Source: Verrucomicrobiaceae bacterium (GTDB taxonomy: Bacteria > Verrucomicrobiota > Verrucomicrobiia > Verrucomicrobiales > Verrucomicrobiaceae). Taken from it: DNA of 57,769 nucleotides. Below the pieces are notes generated by a model. It did not search any database and was not told where the DNA came from. It saw only the letters and a list, made by a program, of their open reading frames with translations. Shown here in pieces: positions 33,818-42,865 of the stretch (within the stretch, counting starts at the first letter, position 1; each line of letters starts with the position of its first letter). A program made the position numbers and the translations under genes. The stretch spans positions 1 through 57,769 of the forward strand of contig JAEUHK010000067.1 of NCBI GenBank assembly GCA_016795465.1, written 5' to 3'.

Positions 33818-36800
33818 ATGCCCCGCTCACTCACCTCCCAGCAACAAGGCAACATCAGCCTGACAGAACTCGCTCAGACCATCAGCGACGACACCGGCGG
33901 CTTTCAGAACTACCTGGACAGGTCATTACGCCTGCCAGAGCGCAACGGGGGCAATGTGGAACTCAAGGTTCATACTGAGCGCTTCAACAACCCGCTGACC
34001 GCAAAGGGAAACAGCCAGAACGCGGTTCAACTGGTCTATGACTCCCTCCAGCGCGAGGTGGGGCAGCATGCTGCTGAATTGCTGTGGGACAGGAATAAGA
34101 TGGAAAATGGGCGTGTGACAGTGGGACAAATCAAAGACCTCCACGATTCGGTGAAGAATTTTCATCAAGCGCAGGCCGTGATCCGTGGACAGATGAATGA
34201 TTGGGACCAGCGGCGCCAGCAGAATGCCATACCCCTGGCTGCACCCAGCCTGGATGCCCTGACGGCGGCCCCCGTGGCCCAGTTGAAAGTTTCAGCTCAG
34301 GGGTCAGGCGGTGCCATCCTGACACCGAGTGGAGTCGCCAAGGTGGAGCATTCCGCCATGGGCCGGGGAGCCTACGAGACAGCGCAGGTGGCCGCCGAGG
34401 CATTTGGCATGAACTCACCCGACTGCCCGCTGCAGTTCACCCCCGTGGCGCTCTACACGGACCCAGCTTCCTTGCAGGCTGCGCATCAGACTCTCTCTGC
34501 CTTCAAGGCCACTCCAGCCGGAGCGAACAACCACTTGGTTGACAGGCATCTGCAAACATTAGACCCGACCAGTCCGAAAGCGGGTGACGCTGGCGTCAGC
34601 GTGGCCGCCCGGGTGGATGGACGCCCGCTGAACCGCCTGAACATCGAAGAAAAGATCGCCCTCTTCCAAGGCGGGCAACTGGCCGCGGACATTGGCAAGG
34701 CATCCGTGCTCTGTCCTGTGCTTGGTTTAAATGATCATGTAGGTCCCAATGGCAACGGAAAACTCGGCCCCGGATTCTTTGCAGCCGGGCAGCAGAACAT
34801 TTCCAACCTCATGTTGGACAACCAGACCGGGCGCTTGGTGGCGATCGACTACGCGCCGACAGCGAAGGGGACGATCACCGCACAGGGCATGTCCAATGGC
34901 TATGGTGCAGCCGGACCTGACAACGCTGTGGCGTCCCTGGCCGCCTTTGTCACCCGCGCGGCGGAGTCTCCCGAGGCCTACGAGGAGGCGGTGACGCAGA
35001 TGCTCGCCAGGAACGGAACCGTTTGTCCCCTGGCAGGCACGATGACGGCCTTTCTGAAACCCGATGATGCCGATGGGGACAGCTATCTTTCTCATGAGGA
35101 AAAGCTGGCATTTGATCTTCATGTCACCCCGGAGCAGCAGCGTGCGTTTGCCGAGCAAATGCTAAAGGGCGCTGTCGAGGGGCTTTCGTATCTCCAGCAG
35201 CACCAGCAGGAACTGGCACAGGCGGTAGAGAACAGCTCCCGGCGCTGCGGCATGACCGAGGGCTACCGGCGTAATTTCCTCCAACCACAGGAGATGGCGA
35301 ACCTGCATATGGGTCTGGAGGGCATGAACTTCGCCCACCTGCGCGCGAACCTCGCGGCGGTGTCTCAGGGGCAGGCAGCCCCCAACGTATTACAGGCACC
35401 GTCCTTTAAAGCACCCAGTCTTTACTCTCTGGAAGTGCTGGCCGAGCAGGCGATGGAAGGTGCGGGGCTGAAGCCGCATCTGGATGAATTCAATGCTAGC
35501 AACGGCCATGGACTGCACATCACTCCGGAGCAGATGATCACACCAGAGCTGAAGGCGAAGATTGAAGGCAAGGTGAAAAAGTCACTGGAGGAAGGCAGGA
35601 CGGCGGACGCCTGCACCGAGGCGCGCGCCATGCTGGATGAGGCGATGAGGGGCAAGCTCGCCGTGGTGAAAACAATCAACGCCCGTGCCGATCTTGGCGC
35701 GAACCGGCCCTTCGCTCTCGAAGCCGCCCTCAAAAACGACTACGCCAGTCCCGAGGCCTTCGAGCGCTCCTATTTCCGTGGCGCGGCGCCTGCTGAGGCC
35801 AAGGTGGATTTCACACACCAGGCGGACACGAGCAGAATGCAACTCGCCAGCCCCTCGGTGGGCAAGGCTTTGGAGTCTTTGTCCAAACCGCTGCCCTACA
35901 ACGCCGCCACCTACGATCCCGCCGGCTACTTTGATGAAGCTGATGCGGGCAAAAGCGGCGAGAGGGTGGATTTCCAGCTCAATGCCGCCGTGCTGGGCAC
36001 CGCCATGTCCGGCCTGCCGCAGGAGCAGGCGGCCACGCGCCAGGCACTGGCCCAGCGCATGGCTGGCTACCAGATGAAGTTCGCCTCCGTCAATTCCGCC
36101 GCGACGCTGCAGACCCAAGTGAACCCTCTGCAGGCAGGGGATTTCGACAACTATATCCGCTCCACAGGCTCCAACCTCGGTGATCATCTGCGCAAGCAGC
36201 TCGCGGCTTCGCTTTTGCCGGTGAATGACAGCCCGTCGGATGTGAACGACAACAGCAGGAACATCCTTCCCGTCACGGACAGCCGCTTCATGGAGGTGTT
36301 GAAGCGCTCCCGCAGCATGGAGGACCAGTCCGCCGTGGTGACCTGGGGCGAGGAAGATTTCAGCCGCATTTATGAAAACCTGGAGAAAGGCGAGGAGGTC
36401 TTCCTCGACATCACGCCCTTCATGGCCGGCACCCTGCATGGTCACGAGGCTGGGGAGACGAAAGAAGCCATCATGGTGGCCAACGAGTTCATGCATGACG
36501 CCCTGCACGCAGGTGTGTCCGACTACCTGCTGTCAAAGCCCGGTTTTGAAGACCTTGCTGCCGACGACAAAATGGCGGCGACCAATGACCTGCTGGCAAA
36601 GATGGAGAAGAATCTGGCGCTGGGCGCCATGGTCCAGGTCGGTGAGCAGCATGCCCTCTACACCGCGCCCCTGGGAAGCCGCAGCGGCCCGCCTGGAAAC
36701 GAGCGCTTCAAGGAGGGCGTGACCAGCAAAGGCAACTTCGAGCGGCTGACGCATCAGGCCGCCCACAACGGCTTCACCATGGGGCCGCAGCATTTGCTGG

Positions 36801-39800
36801 ACCAGTGGTCCCGCGGCGCCCCCACGCCCGAGCACATGCTGGAGCGGATGAACCTGATGACCAATGGTGCGATGACCAAGGGCATCAGCGCCGTCACCCT
36901 ACCGGAGGACACCTCACGTCTCGCACGTTTCGACAACACCCAGGACTTCCTGGACACGCAGATTTTCAAAGACTTCAAGGCCCTCGGGCAGGACTCCAAC
37001 GCCCCGCCTTACGTACGCATCTCCGCAGCCGCCACTGCCTCCATGATGGAGGGCCTGCAGGAAATGAAACTGCACGAGTCCTTCGGCGACCAGGGGCTGG
37101 ACCCCGTGCTGCAGATGACCTACAACCGCATGCAGGGAGCCATGCAAAAGGCCGTGGCTGCCGCCGATGACCCAGCTAGGTTCAACGATTACATGCGTCA
37201 GGTGGAGCTGGTGCATGAGCAGCTCGCCAATACTCTGGCCGTGGCAAAACCTTACAGCCAAGAACAGTTCAGCCAGGTGATGCGTGATGCCACCGACCTG
37301 ATGCCGGACGGCTTCCGGGAGGATATCCAGCCGCAGTTTGCCCTCAAGAACTCCGGCCTGCGCGCCCTCAGTTCCACCCTTACCGGCGTAGAAGCCCTGC
37401 GAGAAGGCCGCAAGCTGAACATCGCCATGCAAAAGGACTGCTACTACGAGTCTGGCTTTGCCGTCGAGGAGGCGGCGAAACACCGCCACCTGACCCTGGA
37501 TGGTGACAAACTCGATGCGACGACCGGCGACATGGTCGGAGAAAAGCTGGACATGTATGTGGCTGAGTTTCACCACAACATCTCCTTGGATCGCGAGGAG
37601 TATCATGCCGAGGACGTGACCGCCCAAGTGGACCGTTTGTTCAAGCTGGGACTCGTCTCGGACAAGTTCACCGTGGCCCTGGACACCACCATCGCCACCA
37701 CCGACGCGCAGGAGATCAAGGCCTTCCTGGACCACAACAAGGACCGCATCGCCGAGGGCAAACTGAACGTGGTCATGTACCGCAGCGGCCAGAAGTTCGA
37801 CCTCATGGGCATGGACAACTACAACGGCGGGGTCATGGCCGTGGTGAACAACGGCCAGGCCTTTGCCAGCTTCAACAAAGCCACGCAGGAGGGGCGTGGT
37901 GTGGACAATCTGGGTGATCTGAGTGTGCAGGGCTTCACCATGATGCAGAAGCACGCCCAGCAGCCGCTGAATGACTACCGCAGCGCGGCCATGAGGGCGA
38001 CCGCGGCGCTGGGCAGTCCACGCAGCGATGACAACCCGCTCGGCCTGCCTCCTGCCATGATCCTCAACGGCTCGAACCGGGGCGACGCCATGATCCAGAT
38101 CGCCCGCAACACGGACGACAGGGCTGTCTTCCTGGATCTGCGCAATCCCTGGCTGGAAAAGGGCACCGCCGAGGCCGAGGGCTTCAACAACAGCATGGCC
38201 AGCCTGCTCACCCAGATGAGCCAGGACAATCCTGGCGAGTACCACATTGAGGGGCGCGCCAGCTTCGGCTTCATGCACTCCAATGTCACGGTGATCGGCG
38301 GGGACAAATTCCGCTTCAACCCGGGCCTGGAGGACGATGCCTCCTTGGCCCGCTACCGGGACACGCTCGTGGCCGCCAACGATGTGTTCATGCAGAACAA
38401 GGCGGACTATCCCGCCGTGGATGATTTCAACTCCATCAACAGCAAGCTCCTGGGGAACCTGGACGCCACATCCACCTTGGTGAGGCAGCAGATGCAGGTG
38501 AACGCCGGCCAGCCGCTCACCCCGGACCAAAAGCTGGAGGCCGCGCAGATTCTCAGCAAGGCCGGCAACCAGCGCGGCGCTGCCAGAATGTTGGTTAGTC
38601 TCGGCCAGGAGCAGAACCTGACACCCGCGCAGACGCAAAGCATGGCCGCGCTGAGCCGCGACCTGCAGGGAAAGCTCCAGCAAAGCCCCCGGCACGATGT
38701 CGGCGGCCTGAAAAAAGAGGATCTCTTCGTCATGCATGAGTCCGCCTCCCAGGTGCGCGCCATGCTCAGGCAGGGGGGGGATGTGCAGCCCCAGGAGTTC
38801 TTTGCCAAGCTCGGCAACGCCCGCGGTGCCAGCCTGAGCCTCGGCCAGCAGGGCGCGGACCAGCGCCTAACCAGCCTGCTGGCCTCCGACTTCAAAAACA
38901 TCCCACCCACCCAGCTCGCCGCCGTCAGCAGGAATGCGAATGCCATGGCCGACAGACTGCCTGACAACGATCCGCAGAAGGCTCTGCTGCAGACTGTGTC
39001 AAAGCTTGCCTCCCAGGATCTCATGATCTCGCTGGCCGCCACGGATGTGGGAAAAACCATGACGCCCCAGGAGATCATCGAGGCAGCGGACAATGGCGGC
39101 TTTCAAACAGAGCGCCAGATCAGCGAGCAGTTCCTCGGGATCGCGAACGCCCGTCAGCGGCCTGTGGGAGAAAACGATCCCACACCGCGCACCACACTGG
39201 GGGATATTTATGCCACCTTCGAGCACCACCAGAACGGCGTGCAGCCCGGTGCCGATCCTGGGGGCGACCGCATCATCTCCCTGGATGGTGACGCGCCCGA
39301 GGAGCGGCTTATGAAAGCCATCGTAGGCCACGGTGTCGAGCACATGGATGACATGCAGGCCATCTTCGCCGACCCGGCAGTTTCCGGCGAGCTGAAGAAA
39401 ATGATCGGCGAGATGCCGCCGGAGCAGCGCACGCTCTACAGTGGCAGCAGCGTCAATGCCATGCATCAGATGGTGGAGCGCGGCCTGCGCAGCGCCCACA
39501 TCAGCTACAAAGAGATGATCGAGGATGCCCAGAAGAAAAAGCCTGCCAAGTTTGCCAAGGCCGCGGCGGAATTCGAGGGCAAGCTCAACAACCTCATGCA
39601 GGAAACCCGCTTTGTCGGCGATCTGCTGACCAAACCGGAAAACCTCGCCCGCCTGCCGGCTCAGTACCGGGATGACCTGCGCAAGTTTGGCGAAAATGCC
39701 AAGGCCATCGGCCAGGAACTCGCCCGCCCGGGGGGATTCGGCCAGAGCGCCATGAACTTCGCCAGTCTGGCCACCAGCAAGCCCGAGACGGTCATGGAAC

Positions 39801-42136
39801 AGACCTGTGACGTGCAACTCGCCCAGATGCTGAGGCTTCCACCGGCTCCACAGCCACCGCTCGAAGGTGAAAGATTGCAACAAGATGCCGAACTGTTCGC
39901 CCCCGTGCCAAATTACCCGGCTCCGACGCCACCGGAGATGTCGAAGAAGCCCAAGGCCAATATCGCTGCAAAGGACCGGGATGCCGGGGAAGGCATGGCT
40001 GTCATGCCGCAGCAGGAAAAGGATGGCCCGAACATCATCCTGCCCGATGCCAAAAAGCCTTCGGTGCCGGAGATCAAGCGGCCACAGCCGGCAAGCCGCG
40101 GCACACTGAGCGACGAACAGATCGAAAAAGCCATCAGCGACCTTTTCCCTCACGAAAAGGTGGCTGCCGATGTGCAGGCTGGCCATGTGCCGAACTATCG
40201 CAACCTGGCCATCGACATTTCCCATGCGTTGGTTGACACCAACATGGCCGACCGTCAGGCCATCGAGGCGCGTATGATTGAAAAACGTGAGATTCAGCCG
40301 CTTCGGGCTCGGATTGATGAGTTGGAGGCGGAACTCGACGCGCTGGAGAAGACGCCCGGTATCGAAGCCGGAGACGAACGCATCGAGGCCAAGAGGGCTG
40401 AACTCAACGACATGTATGAAGGCCTCGACAACTGGGAGGTGCGGGTTGAGACCCTCCAGCGAGCCTTGGCGCTGGATGATCGGAAAGACCGGCTCGCAGC
40501 CATCAATGCTGAGCATGCGGCCGAGCAGCAGGCACTGGAGGGAGTGGACAAGCTGAACCAGGTGCAGTTTGAGCCAGGCCTCGACGAGCAAGCCATCCAG
40601 CGCAGGCATCCGAGGCTGTTGGCAGCTTCAGGCGTTGCGGCCGAGTCCATTGCCAAAATCCAAGGCGGCCTCAAACCGAACAACAGCGACTTCACGCCGA
40701 ACAGTTTGTCGCAGCAGATCCAGACCAGCTACAAGAACACCTACGGTGCGCAGTATCGCAGTCCCTCTCCACAGAATCGAAAGGACCCGATACCGGATGA
40801 GATCAAGCCGGTGCTCGCCGAGATGAAGCCCACGATCGACAAGGTGAATGCCATTCAGAAGCAGATCAGGGATCTCGACAGCGCACGTGATCAAATGATC
40901 CTGGACCACGGAGCCAGATTCGGCAAAGAACCCTCCCTCATCGAAGATGACGTGCTGCGCCAGAGGGTGGAGACCGATCAGCAAGCGATCCAACAGGCCG
41001 AACAGGTCATTCTGGAATGTGACAACCAACTGGCGGCGCTTCAGAATCCGGGGCCCGTGGCAGAGGCGGCGGCCAATGGCCATTCCAGTGTCGAACAGGC
41101 ACGTGAGCACTACGAAGGACAGAAAAAGCAAGCCACCCAGCAGCTCAATTACGCCCAGAACGACCTTTCGGCTGCCCTAGTCAATGCAGGCCAGAGTTCC
41201 GTCAACCAAAGTCCGGAGGCCAATGCGATCCTGGATCAGATCGATGCGCTCAGGCAGCAGCAGGTCCATATCCTCCGGGAATACAAAGAAACGGCAGTCG
41301 CCCAGGCGGCTGCCATCATGCCGGAGATGTTTGCCGAGCAGGCGTTTCCAAAGTGGCTGAATGCCGCGCCCTCAGGGCACGATGTAAAGAGCGCCATGAA
41401 GCAGTCGGCCGCCACTGAGAACAATATCGGCACACGACTCAAGGTGGCTGAACTGGATCTGCGTCGAAAGAACGGTCAGGCCTCCTTCCAGATGTATCAA
41501 CAGAATGTCCAGATGGCTGCGCAGGAGTTCAAGATGCGTCCTCAGATCATCGAAGATCCCGCTGTGCGGGAGCAGGGCATCGCATTGAAGGAGGAGATGG
41601 CCGAAGTGCAGGCGAAAATTGCTCATTATGACAACGAGTTGGCAAAACTCGACAGGGGGACGGCTGGCGCCCGCCTTCGCAGCCTGGCCAGCGGTGGAGT
41701 CGAACGCCGGAAAGAATTTTATGAACAAAAGAAAGCTGCGGTCGTGGAGCAGCTTCAATCCCTCGATCATCAGCTCGATCAGGTGGCGCTCGACGCAGTC
41801 TCGGACTCGACAAAGATGGACCTGCTACAAGACGCCAAAGCGCTGGCAGAGGCGAAGAACAACACGAAGATCAGAAACGCCCAGCCCGGGGACAAGATCA
41901 TCGTTGAGGGCAACAAAGAAGGCCAGGGCGCTCGAAAGCCCAGTGTGGCTGAAGTGCTCAAGCGCAGTCACAGCATGCCGAATCTCTCCGGGCATCAGCC
42001 ACAAGTCGCCAGCAATCAACCAAAAGGGCAGCAACTCGATAAAGAGGGGGCTGAACACAAAAGTCTTCGCGCCAGCGGTTCATGGAAGTCATCCCGGCCC
42101 GGGTCCCAGTCGGGTGGCGGCATGAAACAATCCTGA
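33818..42136 (+). CDS. Giant protein (2772 aa) with kinase-like domain, EF-hand loop and coiled coils; candidate T4SS effector
   Basis: No signal peptide or membrane helix, hence cytoplasmic or T4SS-secreted. Residues about 145-350 have a PI3/4-kinase-like pattern: Gly-rich strand GSGGAILTPSGVAKVEH (K175), LGLNDH (D306), then NISNLMLD (N330) and VAIDYAP (D344). Residues 417-428 fit an EF-hand loop (DADGDSYLSHEE). A long central region (about 450-2000) has no recognised domain. Residues about 2130-2700 are coiled coils rich in Glu, Gln and Ala. The motif EVLKRSxSM occurs twice (K829 and K2715). The tail is Ser/Gly/Lys-rich. Start set at ATG 33818; GTG 33803 is an alternative. Toxin or structural roles are not excluded. 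Confidence 0.72.
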   Translation: MPRSLTSQQQGNISLTELAQTISDDTGGFQNYLDRSLRLPERNGGNVELKVHTERFNNPLTAKGNSQNAVQLVYDSLQREVGQHAAELLWDRNKMENGRVTVGQIKDLHDSVKNFHQAQAVIRGQMNDWDQRRQQNAIPLAAPSLDALTAAPVAQLKVSAQGSGGAILTPSGVAKVEHSAMGRGAYETAQVAAEAFGMNSPDCPLQFTPVALYTDPASLQAAHQTLSAFKATPAGANNHLVDRHLQTLDPTSPKAGDAGVSVAARVDGRPLNRLNIEEKIALFQGGQLAADIGKASVLCPVLGLNDHVGPNGNGKLGPGFFAAGQQNISNLMLDNQTGRLVAIDYAPTAKGTITAQGMSNGYGAAGPDNAVASLAAFVTRAAESPEAYEEAVTQMLARNGTVCPLAGTMTAFLKPDDADGDSYLSHEEKLAFDLHVTPEQQRAFAEQMLKGAVEGLSYLQQHQQELAQAVENSSRRCGMTEGYRRNFLQPQEMANLHMGLEGMNFAHLRANLAAVSQGQAAPNVLQAPSFKAPSLYSLEVLAEQAMEGAGLKPHLDEFNASNGHGLHITPEQMITPELKAKIEGKVKKSLEEGRTADACTEARAMLDEAMRGKLAVVKTINARADLGANRPFALEAALKNDYASPEAFERSYFRGAAPAEAKVDFTHQADTSRMQLASPSVGKALESLSKPLPYNAATYDPAGYFDEADAGKSGERVDFQLNAAVLGTAMSGLPQEQAATRQALAQRMAGYQMKFASVNSAATLQTQVNPLQAGDFDNYIRSTGSNLGDHLRKQLAASLLPVNDSPSDVNDNSRNILPVTDSRFMEVLKRSRSMEDQSAVVTWGEEDFSRIYENLEKGEEVFLDITPFMAGTLHGHEAGETKEAIMVANEFMHDALHAGVSDYLLSKPGFEDLAADDKMAATNDLLAKMEKNLALGAMVQVGEQHALYTAPLGSRSGPPGNERFKEGVTSKGNFERLTHQAAHNGFTMGPQHLLDQWSRGAPTPEHMLERMNLMTNGAMTKGISAVTLPEDTSRLARFDNTQDFLDTQIFKDFKALGQDSNAPPYVRISAAATASMMEGLQEMKLHESFGDQGLDPVLQMTYNRMQGAMQKAVAAADDPARFNDYMRQVELVHEQLANTLAVAKPYSQEQFSQVMRDATDLMPDGFREDIQPQFALKNSGLRALSSTLTGVEALREGRKLNIAMQKDCYYESGFAVEEAAKHRHLTLDGDKLDATTGDMVGEKLDMYVAEFHHNISLDREEYHAEDVTAQVDRLFKLGLVSDKFTVALDTTIATTDAQEIKAFLDHNKDRIAEGKLNVVMYRSGQKFDLMGMDNYNGGVMAVVNNGQAFASFNKATQEGRGVDNLGDLSVQGFTMMQKHAQQPLNDYRSAAMRATAALGSPRSDDNPLGLPPAMILNGSNRGDAMIQIARNTDDRAVFLDLRNPWLEKGTAEAEGFNNSMASLLTQMSQDNPGEYHIEGRASFGFMHSNVTVIGGDKFRFNPGLEDDASLARYRDTLVAANDVFMQNKADYPAVDDFNSINSKLLGNLDATSTLVRQQMQVNAGQPLTPDQKLEAAQILSKAGNQRGAARMLVSLGQEQNLTPAQTQSMAALSRDLQGKLQQSPRHDVGGLKKEDLFVMHESASQVRAMLRQGGDVQPQEFFAKLGNARGASLSLGQQGADQRLTSLLASDFKNIPPTQLAAVSRNANAMADRLPDNDPQKALLQTVSKLASQDLMISLAATDVGKTMTPQEIIEAADNGGFQTERQISEQFLGIANARQRPVGENDPTPRTTLGDIYATFEHHQNGVQPGADPGGDRIISLDGDAPEERLMKAIVGHGVEHMDDMQAIFADPAVSGELKKMIGEMPPEQRTLYSGSSVNAMHQMVERGLRSAHISYKEMIEDAQKKKPAKFAKAAAEFEGKLNNLMQETRFVGDLLTKPENLARLPAQYRDDLRKFGENAKAIGQELARPGGFGQSAMNFASLATSKPETVMEQTCDVQLAQMLRLPPAPQPPLEGERLQQDAELFAPVPNYPAPTPPEMSKKPKANIAAKDRDAGEGMAVMPQQEKDGPNIILPDAKKPSVPEIKRPQPASRGTLSDEQIEKAISDLFPHEKVAADVQAGHVPNYRNLAIDISHALVDTNMADRQAIEARMIEKREIQPLRARIDELEAELDALEKTPGIEAGDERIEAKRAELNDMYEGLDNWEVRVETLQRALALDDRKDRLAAINAEHAAEQQALEGVDKLNQVQFEPGLDEQAIQRRHPRLLAASGVAAESIAKIQGGLKPNNSDFTPNSLSQQIQTSYKNTYGAQYRSPSPQNRKDPIPDEIKPVLAEMKPTIDKVNAIQKQIRDLDSARDQMILDHGARFGKEPSLIEDDVLRQRVETDQQAIQQAEQVILECDNQLAALQNPGPVAEAAANGHSSVEQAREHYEGQKKQATQQLNYAQNDLSAALVNAGQSSVNQSPEANAILDQIDALRQQQVHILREYKETAVAQAAAIMPEMFAEQAFPKWLNAAPSGHDVKSAMKQSAATENNIGTRLKVAELDLRRKNGQASFQMYQQNVQMAAQEFKMRPQIIEDPAVREQGIALKEEMAEVQAKIAHYDNELAKLDRGTAGARLRSLASGGVERRKEFYEQKKAAVVEQLQSLDHQLDQVALDAVSDSTKMDLLQDAKALAEAKNNTKIRNAQPGDKIIVEGNKEGQGARKPSVAEVLKRSHSMPNLSGHQPQVASNQPKGQQLDKEGAEHKSLRASGSWKSSRPGSQSGGGMKQS

Positions 42137-42213
42137 CCGCTGCGAAGCGCAGGCTCCAGAATCCTCAACTCAATCCCGCCGCCAACCCGCTGTCATCCGA
42201 ATCCATTCCAACC

Positions 42214-42747
42214 ATGAGCAACATCACCAAACGCATCATTATCGTCCTCGCTGTCCTGGGCATTCTTGGCTTCATCGCTTCGAAGGTTTTGATTACCAGA
42301 CCGGCGGTATCCAAGGCCTCGAAGCCTCTGCCATCTCCTTCGATGCCGGACCATTCACCGTCTGACTACTCCCCCTCCAGCATCGCTCGTGATCAATGCC
42401 GCAAGCTCACCAATGCCTTGCGTGATTTTCATTCCAAACGCGGTCACCGCCCGCTGCCGGAAGGGAGCAGCACGGACGAAAAAGCCATGTTCCCTGTCAA
42501 CCAGGCCATGCTGGATACTCTCAGCGGCAAGGACTCTGCTGGTGTAAACTATCTCAAGGCTGCCGGCTTCACCGCTCCGGTGCCTGAAGGGCGTTTCTAT
42601 GCCGCTTTTGACTTCAATGGCGACGGCAGCATCCCCGATCCTTCCTCACCCGAGAAAAAGGTCACGCAGGACATTCTCGTCTGGAGCAGCGGCGAGGATG
42701 GCAATGCGGAAACATGGGCGGACAATGCATTCGCTTGGCTGAAGTGA
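42214..42747 (+). CDS. Membrane-anchored pseudopilin-like (GspG-type) protein
   Basis: A 177-residue protein with an N-terminal helix (KRIIIVLAVLGILGFIASKV) and a periplasmic domain. It has LTNALRDFHSKRGHRPLPEG, YAAFDFNGDGSIPDP and a C-terminal DILVWSSGEDGNAETWADN. The last resembles type II pseudopilin G C-termini (DIxxWSxGxDG). The classical prepilin cleavage sequence (G-FTLxE) is absent, so it is probably a membrane-anchored relative and not a processed pilin. It follows the giant effector-like gene by 77 bp on the same strand and may be co-transcribed. Confidence 0.65.
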   Translation: MSNITKRIIIVLAVLGILGFIASKVLITRPAVSKASKPLPSPSMPDHSPSDYSPSSIARDQCRKLTNALRDFHSKRGHRPLPEGSSTDEKAMFPVNQAMLDTLSGKDSAGVNYLKAAGFTAPVPEGRFYAAFDFNGDGSIPDPSSPEKKVTQDILVWSSGEDGNAETWADNAFAWLK

Positions 42748-42865
42748 TCTCCACGATAACCGCATCCGGTGAAGCCAAGCCGTGCCGGGCTTGCTACGGC
42801 GGCTTGCGATTGCCGCGTCACAGTGCAGGTTGGGGCGGCTAGTTCGACGCACCCCTCTTTTGACC

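Noticed and set aside
36914..38737. 607-codon minus-strand frame inside the 2772-residue gene
   Set aside because: Antisense shadow; the plus-strand frame is continuous for 8.3 kb and has domain motifs, whereas this one has none.
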